Below are positions 13,306 to 21,638 of a stretch of DNA of 51,672 nt, one piece after another. This stretch comes from Methanobacteriota archaeon. GTDB lineage: Archaea > Thermoplasmatota > Thermoplasmata > SG8-5 > JACRNV01. Position 1 is the stretch's first letter; the number at the start of each line of letters is the position of its first letter. Both the position numbers and the translations under genes were made by a program. The DNA lies in contig JACRNV010000016.1 in NCBI GenBank assembly GCA_016214785.1, positions 1-51,672 of the forward strand, read 5' to 3'. The notes under the pieces were generated by a model. That model did not search any database. It was given only the letters and a program-made list of their open reading frames with translations, and was not told where the DNA came from.

Positions 13306-15180
13306 ATGAAGCTGCTGCTAATCCACGCGGACCACATGGAGTACGAGGTCAGGCGCAAGACCAAGGTGGCGGAGGAGCTGCCGCCCGGCGCGCCCGAGAA
13401 GTTCTCCATGAGCGAGGTCCTGGTCGCATTCGCCACCGTCGAGGCCGAGGATACGAACACTCCTGAGTTCGCGGCCAAGGTGGCCGACGGCATCTTCGAC
13501 GTTCTCGCGCAGACCAAGGCCGAGCGCGCGATGCTCTACCCGTACGCCCATCTGAGCCCGTCGCTGGCCAGTCCAGATGTGGCAATCCCGCTTCTGAAGG
13601 CGATAGAACTGTGCCTGAAGGAGAAGGGCGTCGAGGTTCACCGCTCCCCGTTCGGCTGGTACAAGGGCTTTGACATCAAGTGCAAGGGGCACCCGCTCTC
13701 GGAGCTTTCCAAGGAGATAAGGCCCGGCGAGGAGGAGGATTCCCAGGCGATCAAGGCCGAGAAGAAGGCCGTGTCCGAGTGGGCCGTCATGGACCTCGAC
13801 GGCAAGATGCACCCCCTCAGGCTCGACAGCAACAACGTGAAGGGCTTCGACTTCGGGGAGCGCAAGGGGCTCGGGACGTTCTGCCAGTACGAGATGGCCA
13901 AGAGCCGCACCGGCGGCAAGGAGCCCCCGCACGTCGAGCTCATGCAGCGCATGGAGCTAGTGGACTACGAGCCCGCCTCCGACCCGGGAAACTTCAGGTT
14001 CTACCCCAAGGGGCGCCTCGTCAAGTCTCTCCTGGAGCAGTACGTGACCCAGAAGGTCAAGGACACCGGCGGGATGGAGATAGAGAGCCCGATAATGTAC
14101 GACTACGAGCACCCGTCCCTGAAGGAGTACATGAACCGGTTCCCCGCGCGCCAGTACACGATCCAGACGCCGGACAAGAAGGTCTTCCTCAGGTTCGCAG
14201 CGTGCTTCGGGCAGTTCCTGATGATGCACGATGCCACCATCTCCTACAGGAACCTCCCGATGCGCCTCTACGAGCTCACCCGCTATTCCTTCCGCGTCGA
14301 GCAGAGGGGCGAGCTGGCGGGGATGCGCAGGCTCAGGGCATTCACGATGCCCGACTGCCATTCGTTCTGCGCCGACGTCGAGATGGCGAAGAAGGAGATG
14401 GAGTCGCGCTTCGAGCTGTCGAGGGACATCATCTCCGGCTTCGGAATCAAAGTGCCGGACGAGCTCGAGCTCGCGCTCAGGGTCACGAAGGAGTTCTACG
14501 ACGGCAACAAGGACTTCCTGGCTTCGATGGTAAAGAGGTGGGGCAAACCCGCCCTCGTGGAGATGTGGTCCGAGCGGTTCTTCTACTTCATCTTCAAGTA
14601 CGAGTGGAACTTCGTCGATTCGTCGGGCAAGGCCTCGGCGCTGAACACCGACCAAATGGACGTCGAGAACGCCGAGAGGTACGGCATCGTGTACGTGGGC
14701 TCCGACGGCAAGGAGCACCACCCGCTCATCCTCCACCAGTCGCCGTCCGGGGCGATAGAGCGCGTCATCTATGCCATGCTCGAGAACGCACACATCAGGC
14801 AGCAGCGCGGGGAGAAGCCCGAGCTTCCGCTGTGGCTTACCCCGACGCAGGTAAGGTTCATACCCGTTTCTGATGAATTCGTCGAGGACTGCGTCAAGAT
14901 GGCTAAGGACATGGACGCGCGCGCGGACGTCGACGACCGCGAGGAGACAGTCGGCAAGCGCATCCGGGACGCAGAGCGCGAGTGGGCGAGCATGATAATC
15001 GTTTACGGCCAGAAGGAGAGGGCTTCGGGGAAGCTCCCGGTGCGCATGAGGGACGGCAAGTCCGTCGAGCTCACGACCGAGGAGGTCTCGCGCATGATCG
15101 CCGAGGGGACCGAGGGCTTCCCCAAGGCCACGCTCGCCCTCCCCATGATGCTGAGCAAGCGCGCCATCTTCAGGGGATGA
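13306..15180 (+). CDS. thrS: Threonyl-tRNA synthetase, archaeal type
   Basis: This class II synthetase charges tRNA-Thr. The first 140 or so residues (start MKLLLIHADHMEYEV) form the archaeal D-aminoacyl-tRNA-deacylase-like editing domain that clears mischarged Ser-tRNA-Thr; it replaces the bacterial N2 editing domain. The class II core follows with motif 2 (RYSFRVEQRGELAGMRRLRAF) and motif 3 (HPLILHQSPSGAIERVIYAM), and then an anticodon-binding domain near the C terminus (LPLWLTPTQVRFIPVSDEF). At 624 residues it is full length. The ABC-F gene starts two bases after its stop codon, so the two probably share a transcript. Confidence 0.97.
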   Translation: MKLLLIHADHMEYEVRRKTKVAEELPPGAPEKFSMSEVLVAFATVEAEDTNTPEFAAKVADGIFDVLAQTKAERAMLYPYAHLSPSLASPDVAIPLLKAIELCLKEKGVEVHRSPFGWYKGFDIKCKGHPLSELSKEIRPGEEEDSQAIKAEKKAVSEWAVMDLDGKMHPLRLDSNNVKGFDFGERKGLGTFCQYEMAKSRTGGKEPPHVELMQRMELVDYEPASDPGNFRFYPKGRLVKSLLEQYVTQKVKDTGGMEIESPIMYDYEHPSLKEYMNRFPARQYTIQTPDKKVFLRFAACFGQFLMMHDATISYRNLPMRLYELTRYSFRVEQRGELAGMRRLRAFTMPDCHSFCADVEMAKKEMESRFELSRDIISGFGIKVPDELELALRVTKEFYDGNKDFLASMVKRWGKPALVEMWSERFFYFIFKYEWNFVDSSGKASALNTDQMDVENAERYGIVYVGSDGKEHHPLILHQSPSGAIERVIYAMLENAHIRQQRGEKPELPLWLTPTQVRFIPVSDEFVEDCVKMAKDMDARADVDDREETVGKRIRDAEREWASMIIVYGQKERASGKLPVRMRDGKSVELTTEEVSRMIAEGTEGFPKATLALPMMLSKRAIFRG

Positions 15181-15181
15181 G

Positions 15182-16879
15182 ATGCCCCGTGCCGCCCTGC
15201 TGAGGCTCGAGGAGATCGACAAGGAGTACAGGGGGAAATCCCTGCTGCGGGGCGCGAGCCTGGAGATTTTCGACGGGGAACGGTGCGCCTTGGTCGGCAG
15301 GAACGGCTGCGGCAAGAGCACGCTCATCAGGATGATATTATCGCAGGACGAGCCCGACGACGGCTCCGTGGTCTACCGGAGAGGCATCCGCGCCGTCCTC
15401 ATGCCGCAGGAGCACGAGTTCGGTGCGGGCCTTACCCCCGCCGATGCCATGTCCCGGAGTGAGATAGTCTGCCTCGGGCCGGAGAGCGAGCCGCGGGCTC
15501 TGGAACGGGAGATTCCCGATGAGAGATGGCGCAAGCTCGCCGATTCCGTAGCCTTCCCCATGGATGCGCTCGGGCGCGGCTGCGACGAGCTGAGCGGGGG
15601 GGAGAGGACGAAGATTGCCCTGGTGCGGGCGCTCTCCCTCGCCGCTGACTGCGACCTGCTGATAATGGACGAGCCCACGAGCCACCTGGACATCCCGTCG
15701 ATGGAGTGGATCGAGCGCCGGGTGAACGAGCTCAAATGCACGGTGCTCATGGTATCCCATGACAGGTACTTCATGGACGCCGCAGCTCAGCGCGTCCTGG
15801 CTTTCGAGGACTCGCAAATCCGCAGCTACGGCGGCAACTACAGCGATTACTGGGCGAAGCTCGAGAACGAGCGCCGCCTCGCCCGCACGGCGTACGAGAA
15901 GCAGCAGGCCGAGATAAACAGGTTGCGCGACTCCATCGAGGAGATGAAGCGCCGCTGGGGCTACGACACCAAGTTCAAGACGAAGGAGAAGCAGCTCGAG
16001 CGCATCGAGCTCGTAGATGCGCCGAAGGAGGAGAAGAAGGGCGCGTCGATGCGCTTCCCCCACAGGGAGAAGAGCGGGCGCGAGGTGATGTCCTTCGAGA
16101 ACGTGAGCTTCGCCTGGGGCGACAGGCCGGTGCTAATGGACGCGAGCTTCACGATCGAGGTCGGCGAGAAGATAGGGCTCATCGGCACCAACGGCTCTGG
16201 CAAGAGCACCATAGCCAAGCTCGCAATGCAGCGAGTCTCCCCCGATTCTGGCCGGGTGCGCATCATCGGCAAGACGATTCCGGGCTACTTCGCGCAGGAG
16301 CACGAGGGCCTGAACGCGGAACACACTCCCGTGGAGGAGATACAGGGGCAGCGCCCGGAGATGTCCAGCGACACCGTCAAGGGGCTCCTTTCGGCCTTCA
16401 TGCTCGGCGAGAGGGAGCGCGCGTCGAAGGTCGGCCAGCTCAGCGGGGGGGAGAGGGCGCGGCTGGCGCTCCTGAAGCTCGTGCTCTCCGAGACGAACCT
16501 CCTGATTCTCGACGAACCTACGAACTATTTAGATACGCAGTCCAAGCACGCGGTGGAGGAGGCGCTCAAATCATATGGCGGGGCGGTGCTGCTGGTGACG
16601 CACGACAGGTACCTGCTCGACCGCGTGGCGACGAGGATATTCGCCCTCCGGGACGGGCAGATAGAGCAGTTCCCGGGCAACTACACCGCCTTCAAGAACC
16701 ATCGCCCCATGACGGTGCGCGGGGACCGGAGGCGCAGGTACCGCGTGGAGAAGAAGTACAAGGACTGGGCCAGCGGGCAGAGCTACGCCCCCGGCCAGGT
16801 GCTCAGCCTCACGCCCGAGGAGGAGGAGAGGCACCGCTGGGCGATAGAGAACAGGGCCTTCGTGCTGGAAGAGGATTAA
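15182..16879 (+). CDS. ABC-F family ATPase
   Basis: This 565-residue soluble protein has two tandem ABC domains and no membrane segments. The Walker A motifs are GRNGCGKST and GTNGSGKST. The signature motifs are ELSGGERTK and QLSGGERAR, each followed by Walker B (LLIMDEPTSHLD; LLILDEPTNYLD). A charged helical linker joins the domains. ABC-F proteins act on ribosomes in translation, and a few confer antibiotic resistance. The C-terminal tail after the second domain is basic (RRRYRVEKKYKDW). Its ATG has AGGGG upstream and lies one base after the thrS stop. Pairing with a tRNA synthetase fits a role in translation. Confidence 0.93.
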   Translation: MPRAALLRLEEIDKEYRGKSLLRGASLEIFDGERCALVGRNGCGKSTLIRMILSQDEPDDGSVVYRRGIRAVLMPQEHEFGAGLTPADAMSRSEIVCLGPESEPRALEREIPDERWRKLADSVAFPMDALGRGCDELSGGERTKIALVRALSLAADCDLLIMDEPTSHLDIPSMEWIERRVNELKCTVLMVSHDRYFMDAAAQRVLAFEDSQIRSYGGNYSDYWAKLENERRLARTAYEKQQAEINRLRDSIEEMKRRWGYDTKFKTKEKQLERIELVDAPKEEKKGASMRFPHREKSGREVMSFENVSFAWGDRPVLMDASFTIEVGEKIGLIGTNGSGKSTIAKLAMQRVSPDSGRVRIIGKTIPGYFAQEHEGLNAEHTPVEEIQGQRPEMSSDTVKGLLSAFMLGERERASKVGQLSGGERARLALLKLVLSETNLLILDEPTNYLDTQSKHAVEEALKSYGGAVLLVTHDRYLLDRVATRIFALRDGQIEQFPGNYTAFKNHRPMTVRGDRRRRYRVEKKYKDWASGQSYAPGQVLSLTPEEEERHRWAIENRAFVLEED

Positions 16880-16915
16880 TAATAACTATCATCTGCATAC
16901 AAGTGCGGGGTTACA

Positions 16916-17248
16916 ATGCCAATAAAAAAGGAAATTGCCACAGGCCAGCCGTTTTCGCTCGCCGGTTCCATCGGGTACCAGAAAGGAGCAGTGGTCAGCA
17001 AGACCATCGTGATGAAGGATGCCGGAACGGTCACGCTCTTCTCCTTCGACAAGGGCGAAGGGCTCAGCGAGCACACAGCGCCCTACGACGCCCTTGTGAT
17101 AATCCTCGACGGCAGGGCGGAAGTCAGGATATCGGGGAAGGCGCACCTTCTCCAGGCCGGGGACGCCATCGCCATGCCGGCCGACAAGCCGCACGCGCTC
17201 AAGGCCGTCGAGAGGTTCAAGATGATGCTCGTGATGGTGAAAGCATAA
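16916..17248 (+). CDS. Small cupin-domain protein
   Basis: This 110-residue protein has a single cupin barrel. Conserved cupin elements are seen in GLSEHTAPYDALVIILDGRAEV and AGDAIAMPADKPHAL, with the His of SEHTAP and the final PHA as likely metal ligands. Single-domain cupins of this length include metal-binding sensors and small-molecule isomerases or dioxygenases; the substrate cannot be told. GGGGTT precedes the ATG, and TTAATAATAAC at the end of the ABC-F gene could serve as its TATA box. Confidence 0.85.
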   Translation: MPIKKEIATGQPFSLAGSIGYQKGAVVSKTIVMKDAGTVTLFSFDKGEGLSEHTAPYDALVIILDGRAEVRISGKAHLLQAGDAIAMPADKPHALKAVERFKMMLVMVKA

Positions 17249-17376
17249 GAAGGAAATAATTATCACTTCTCATGACAACATCGCAAAAGCGAGCAAGACA
17301 ACAGGGGTGATTATTTGAGACGGAAGTGGTCATCCTGAGGTAGAACGAGTTCACTAAACTCCTAACGTTATTGGAA

Positions 17377-17826
17377 TTAGGGATTGGAGTCTAACAATTT
17401 CTCGATGACGTAAGCGTCAAACTTCTTTGCATAGAATCCTTTAACCCTTTTTCCTATCGTGTAACCGTTTTTCAAATAGAAGTCTGTTGCCGGGGTATTG
17501 TCTACACGCACGTGAAGCCGAATCCTTCTGCTCCCCTGCCTTTTAGTCCTCAATTCAAGAGAGTGCAGGAGACAGCTTCCGTATCCCATACGCCTATGGG
17601 ACTGCGCGACGTCGATGTCATTGACGTAGATGACATGCCCATTCCGAGTGAAATTGACAAAGCCTATTGGCATCTTGTCGACTTCTATTTTTAGCATATT
17701 GTCGATGTTCTTTCTTGAAAGATAGGTTCGGGCCTCCGAGGAGGTGTATCCCAGCTCGTCGTGAATGATCGTGGCATAGGCGCCAAAGTCCTTTTTATTG
17801 ACCTTGCAAACCCTTGTTTTCACCAT
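17377..17826 (-). CDS. GNAT family N-acetyltransferase
   Basis: This 149-residue acetyltransferase has the acetyl-CoA-binding motif A in VAQSHRRMGYGSCLL, followed by the NTPATDFYLKNGY C-terminal motif of GNAT enzymes. The acceptor is unknown; small archaeal members of this shape often acetylate protein N termini or amino groups. I chose the ATG at 17826 because TTTATTAA near 17848-17855 would start transcription almost at it; a TTG at 17847 is the longer alternative. Its codon use is less GC-rich than that of its neighbours, suggesting a different history. Confidence 0.85.
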   Translation of the reverse strand: MVKTRVCKVNKKDFGAYATIIHDELGYTSSEARTYLSRKNIDNMLKIEVDKMPIGFVNFTRNGHVIYVNDIDVAQSHRRMGYGSCLLHSLELRTKRQGSRRIRLHVRVDNTPATDFYLKNGYTIGKRVKGFYAKKFDAYVIEKLLDSNP

Positions 17827-17916
17827 CGTCCTGAGGTAGGTCGCCAACCATTAATAAATTTCGTGTAGTCTCTTATCCCGACGCATAGCATTAAACGGAT
17901 TCGTGCCCCCGCCACC

Positions 17917-17927
17917 CTTTTATATCC
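17917..17927 (+). promoter_or_regulatory. TATA box, leaderless gene at 17948
   Basis: CTTTTATATCC is centred 26 bases before the ATG at 17948. No ribosome site precedes that ATG, so the transcript is probably leaderless. This is why the upstream in-frame starts were not chosen. Confidence 0.65.
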
Positions 17928-17947
17928 GCTCCCCGATGCTTTTGGCG

Positions 17948-19147
17948 ATGGCCAAGGACTCGGAGTTGAGGCTCACCGTCGCCAACAAGATACTGCTGCA
18001 CCTGCGCGACTACTGGCTCTGCCGCGACAGGCTCGAGTTCCCTCTTTTCATCACGCAGAAGGGCATCTCCGAGGCGACGGGCGTTCAGCTCACGCACGTC
18101 CCCCGCGCCCTCAAGCAGCTCCGCGCCGAGGGTCTGATAAAAGAGCTCACCGGCCACGTCGAGGGGGAGCGCAGGCGCTACAAGGTCTACTTCCTCACCG
18201 AGGAGGGGATGCAGGTCGCCCACAACCTCCGCGCCGGCCTCATGGAAAGGACAGTTTCCGTCGCGGGCCCGCAGGGCTCGAGGGATGCGAAGATCGGCGC
18301 GCTACTCGAGGAGATGGGCACCCGCACGTCGCTCGTGAGGCTTCTCGCATCGCTGGAGGGGAAGGAGCATATCTCCATCCCGAGAGCGCAGAAGCAGCCC
18401 GAGCGCAGGCACTCCCTCTCGTCCGCGCCCTCGCTCGTAAAGCTCGTCGACCGCGAGGAGGAGCTCCGCCATTTGAGGGCAGCGCTCGAGTCGCGCAAGT
18501 GCCGGCTCGTCGTCGTCCTTGGCGGCCCCGGCATAGGGAAGACGGCCATCGTCCGCGCGTTCGCCGAGGAGGAATGCCCAAAGCGTAGCGTCGCATGGCT
18601 CGACCTCCGCTCTGCTCCAGGGCTGAAGCACGTGTTGGATGGCCTCCAGTCCCATTTCGGCGGCGACAGGGCCGAGTGCGGCGGCTCGGAGGAATCGGGC
18701 CGCGCCGCGGCAAGGCGGCTGGAATCGGGCAGCGACCTGGTAGTCTTGGACGGCTATTCCGAGGTGCCGGAGGAGACGGTCGAGTTCTTCATATCGCTGA
18801 TCGGCGCCATGGGCGAGGCAGAGAAGGGCGTGATGCTCGTCATGACGATGCGCGAGGACACGCCATCGTACAACAGGTTCTACGGCAGGCGCGAGGTCGA
18901 GTCCGGGATAGTGGAAGAGCTGCACGTCCGGGGCCTGGCGATGGAAGACTGCGCCGCGCTGCTCGGCACGACGGCCATAGACCCCGACGCCCTGCGGCGC
19001 ATCTACCTCATGACAAAGGGCAACCCGCAGACGCTCCTGCTCATAGCGGCGGGGGACATCGAGCGCCTGAAGCAGACTACCAGAATGACGACGGAGGAGA
19101 TACGTCTCTTGCTGTTCCTAAAGAATGTTAAGCTGGGGAAGGGCTGA
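17948..19147 (+). CDS. Winged-helix STAND-type ATPase
   Basis: This 399-residue protein joins an N-terminal winged-helix DNA-binding domain (residues 10-100, TQKGISEATGVQLTHVPRALKQL) to a P-loop NTPase. Walker A, GGPGIGKTA, is at 192-200 and Walker B, DLVVLDGYSE, at about 263-272. This order (HTH, then an NTPase of the STAND kind) suggests a signal-responsive transcription regulator that switches state on binding a ligand and ATP. The usual C-terminal repeat sensor is missing: the protein ends soon after the ATPase. It has no operon partner. Similar proteins occur in several euryarchaeal genomes, in my recollection, with unknown targets. Confidence 0.85.
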   Translation: MAKDSELRLTVANKILLHLRDYWLCRDRLEFPLFITQKGISEATGVQLTHVPRALKQLRAEGLIKELTGHVEGERRRYKVYFLTEEGMQVAHNLRAGLMERTVSVAGPQGSRDAKIGALLEEMGTRTSLVRLLASLEGKEHISIPRAQKQPERRHSLSSAPSLVKLVDREEELRHLRAALESRKCRLVVVLGGPGIGKTAIVRAFAEEECPKRSVAWLDLRSAPGLKHVLDGLQSHFGGDRAECGGSEESGRAAARRLESGSDLVVLDGYSEVPEETVEFFISLIGAMGEAEKGVMLVMTMREDTPSYNRFYGRREVESGIVEELHVRGLAMEDCAALLGTTAIDPDALRRIYLMTKGNPQTLLLIAAGDIERLKQTTRMTTEEIRLLLFLKNVKLGKG

Positions 19148-19306
19148 GACTGCGCTGTTGGAAAATAAAGGGGTGAACCGTATATCGACGGGCGAACCAT
19201 TCTATCCCCTCACATTCCTATTCACGCTCATTCTTTTCAACTCTTGCCAGCATGATGGGGAAGTAGAAACGGTTGAATATATTGCCTCAAGCAGAGTGGT
19301 TTAATC

Positions 19307-19714
19307 TCAGATATCGAACAGCACTTGCGCATTACCTTCATTCAGGTCCAGCTTGAGCATGTGCCACGTGACCGCCTTTATCTCCATCTTTATCTTGTGC
19401 TTCGTCCGGTCGATGGGCTCGCCCCATATCTTGGCCTTGAGCTTCCCGTCCGTAATTGCGACCTGGAACTTGGAGTAGAGCATGTTCTCCGTGTCCACGA
19501 GATATAGCAGCTCGGCCAGCCACGCGTACAGCATGCGCTCGTCCGAGTCCCCCTCCACCATGACCTTGCACATCTCCGCCGGCTCCACGGAGCTGGCGTC
19601 GCAGATGACGTTCATCATGCCGAGCGCGGCGTTCTCCAGAATCTCGGGGAGAGTCTTTCCGAATGCGCGTATCCCCACGTCGGCCGTGTGCTCGAAGACC
19701 TCGTAGCCCGGCAC
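19307..19714 (-). CDS. Archease
   Basis: This 135-residue protein has the archease signature EHTADVGIRAFG near its start and a short acidic C terminus ending VLFDI. Archease is the cofactor that speeds guanylylation and multiple turnover of the tRNA ligase RtcB, and it may also help tRNA methyltransferases. The conserved His and Asp of the metal site are present. It starts with GTG at 19714, four bases after the pheS stop, and GAGGTGA precedes it, so it is very likely co-transcribed with pheS. No rtcB gene is in the window. Confidence 0.93.
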   Translation of the reverse strand: MPGYEVFEHTADVGIRAFGKTLPEILENAALGMMNVICDASSVEPAEMCKVMVEGDSDERMLYAWLAELLYLVDTENMLYSKFQVAITDGKLKAKIWGEPIDRTKHKIKMEIKAVTWHMLKLDLNEGNAQVLFDI

Positions 19715-19718
19715 GCGC

Positions 19719-21548
19719 TCACCTCATCATCGGCGCTTCCCGCAGCCAGTCCACATCCGAGAGGTAGAGCTTCCTGATGTCGTCGACCTTGAACAGCAGC
19801 ATCGCCAGGCGCTCCAGCCCCTGGCCCCACGCCATGACGGGGTGCTTGATGCCGAACGGCTCCAGGACCTCGGGCCTGAACATCCCCGCCCCCCCGAGTT
19901 CCATCCACCTGCCGTTGTAGAACGTCTCCACCTCGAGGCTCGGCTCGGTGTAGGGGAAGTAGCTCGGCCTGATGCGTATCTTCTCGAAACCGGCCTTGCG
20001 GTAGTATTCAGTCAGAATCCCCTTCAGCATCGCAAGGCTCGCGTCCTTCTCCATCGCGATGCCCTCGACCATCTGGAACTCGGCCAGGTGGCGCGCGTCC
20101 GTCGCCTCGCGCCTGAACACTCGGCCAATCGTGAATATCCTCACGGGCGGCTCGGTGTGCTGCGAGAGGTAGCGGATGCTGTTCACGGTGGTATGGGTTC
20201 GCAGGACGGCGCGCGTGGCCTCGGCCTCGCTCCACCTGTAGTCCCAGCCGCGCGACTCGCCTATTCCCTTCTCGTGCGCCTGGCGCACCTTCGCGACGAA
20301 GTCCCCCTGCGGCAGCGGGATTTTATCGGGCTGCGAAAGGTAGAACGTGTCCTGCATGTCGCGGGCAGGGTGGTCCTGCGGCGTGAAGAGCGCGTCCATG
20401 TTCCAGAAGGTCGGCTGGACGTAGTCGAACTCGACCTCGGTGAAGCCCATCGAGACGAAGATGCCCCTGACCTTGGCTATCATCTGCATCATCGGGTGGC
20501 GCTTCCCGCCGTGCGCCGGCGGCGCGAACGTGCCGAGGTCGTACGGCCTGTAGCGGGTCTCTTTCCAGCTGCCAGATGTGATATGCGCCGGCGTGAGCTG
20601 CGTCTCCTCCGGCGTTATCTCGAGCCCGGCGGCCGTCAGCGGGTCTGCCGCCGGCGTCCTGCTCACCCAGCGCATGACCTGCTCCCTGACCTTCAGGAGG
20701 TCCTGGCGCGAGAGGAGCTGCTTGAGCACGTACTCGTCTAAGTCCCTTTCGTGAATCTCGCCCTCGGCGGCGAAGCGGGCGATGGTCTCCTCGTCTTTGC
20801 CCTTGCGCTCGAGCGCGTCCCTGCCGTCCTGCGTCATCTCGAGGACGGTGTCGCCGCCGACCTTGGATATCGACGCCCAGCCCTTGCGCTTGAGCCATCC
20901 CACCGCTATTGGGGCATCATTTTTCGAGAGCTTCGCCGCGTCGGCGAGGTCGGCCATGGTCATCTTCCCGCGCTTTTTCTGGAGCGCCTTCAGCGCCTTG
21001 CGCTCCGGCAGGTCGGACTCGCCCGCCTGCTTGCGCGCGAGCGAGTACTTCTTCTCAAGGTTCTCGGAGAGGATGACCAGGCCCTTGGACTGGAGCCAGG
21101 AGGAGGCGTTCATGACCTCGACCTGGGACAGGAGCGTCGAGCTGACGTCCCCCTCGGAGGACAATTTAAGAAGCGCGCTGTTCGCCAGGGGCAGCGTCTC
21201 GCCAGCCAGCTCCGCGAAGCCCTTGCGCTGGAGCGGGACCTCGACGTCGAGCCACTTCGGGAAGCAGTATGTCGCCAGGACCTTCGCTATGTCCGCCCGG
21301 TAGTCGTCCTTCTTGTCCCCCGCGAGAGCCAGGAGCGCGCGCACCAGCTCATTGACCTCGCGCTCGTCGGGCATTTTCCCCGTCGAGGCCATGAGCCTCT
21401 CGACCGACTCCCGGATGGCGTTGACCTGCGGGGCGACCTTCTCCGGCACGGAGCTGCGTATGATGTCCCACGGCGTGCCAGTGCCGCCGAGCTTTGACAG
21501 CGCCATCAGGACACGCCGCTCGGCGTTGCTCAGTTCCTCCGCGTTCAT
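19719..21548 (-). CDS. pheS: Phenylalanyl-tRNA synthetase alpha subunit
   Basis: PheS forms the catalytic subunit of an alpha2-beta2 class II synthetase. The C-terminal half holds the class II core, with motif 2 FRREATDARHLAEF and motif 3 GQGLERLAMLL. The N-terminal half contains winged-helix domains of the archaeal/eukaryotic type. At 609 residues it is about 100 longer than the archaeal forms I know (roughly 480-510). The extra sequence lies at about residues 28-138, inside the first winged helix, between LMALSKLGG and WLQSKGLV. AGGAGGA precedes the ATG. The pheT gene is not in this window, and archease follows directly. Confidence 0.96.
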   Translation of the reverse strand: MNAEELSNAERRVLMALSKLGGTGTPWDIIRSSVPEKVAPQVNAIRESVERLMASTGKMPDEREVNELVRALLALAGDKKDDYRADIAKVLATYCFPKWLDVEVPLQRKGFAELAGETLPLANSALLKLSSEGDVSSTLLSQVEVMNASSWLQSKGLVILSENLEKKYSLARKQAGESDLPERKALKALQKKRGKMTMADLADAAKLSKNDAPIAVGWLKRKGWASISKVGGDTVLEMTQDGRDALERKGKDEETIARFAAEGEIHERDLDEYVLKQLLSRQDLLKVREQVMRWVSRTPAADPLTAAGLEITPEETQLTPAHITSGSWKETRYRPYDLGTFAPPAHGGKRHPMMQMIAKVRGIFVSMGFTEVEFDYVQPTFWNMDALFTPQDHPARDMQDTFYLSQPDKIPLPQGDFVAKVRQAHEKGIGESRGWDYRWSEAEATRAVLRTHTTVNSIRYLSQHTEPPVRIFTIGRVFRREATDARHLAEFQMVEGIAMEKDASLAMLKGILTEYYRKAGFEKIRIRPSYFPYTEPSLEVETFYNGRWMELGGAGMFRPEVLEPFGIKHPVMAWGQGLERLAMLLFKVDDIRKLYLSDVDWLREAPMMR

Positions 21549-21605
21549 TCCTCCTGCCTTAAGGTGCGGGTGGATAAATCCCTTTCTGAATGCGGGGAAC
21601 GATAT

Positions 21606-21617
21606 CTTTATATATCG
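21606..21617 (+). promoter_or_regulatory. TATA box, leaderless gene at 21639
   Basis: CTTTATATATCG is centred 28 bases before the ATG at 21639, fitting a leaderless transcript. The divergent pheS gene has its own TATA-like GATTTATCC near 21571-21579. Confidence 0.65.
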
Positions 21618-21638
21618 CCGGGCGCAATTTGGACACCG

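Noticed and set aside
13957-15327. 456-codon ORF antisense to thrS
   Set aside because: It overlaps a certain gene throughout, with Arg/Leu/Val-rich shadow composition and no known motif.
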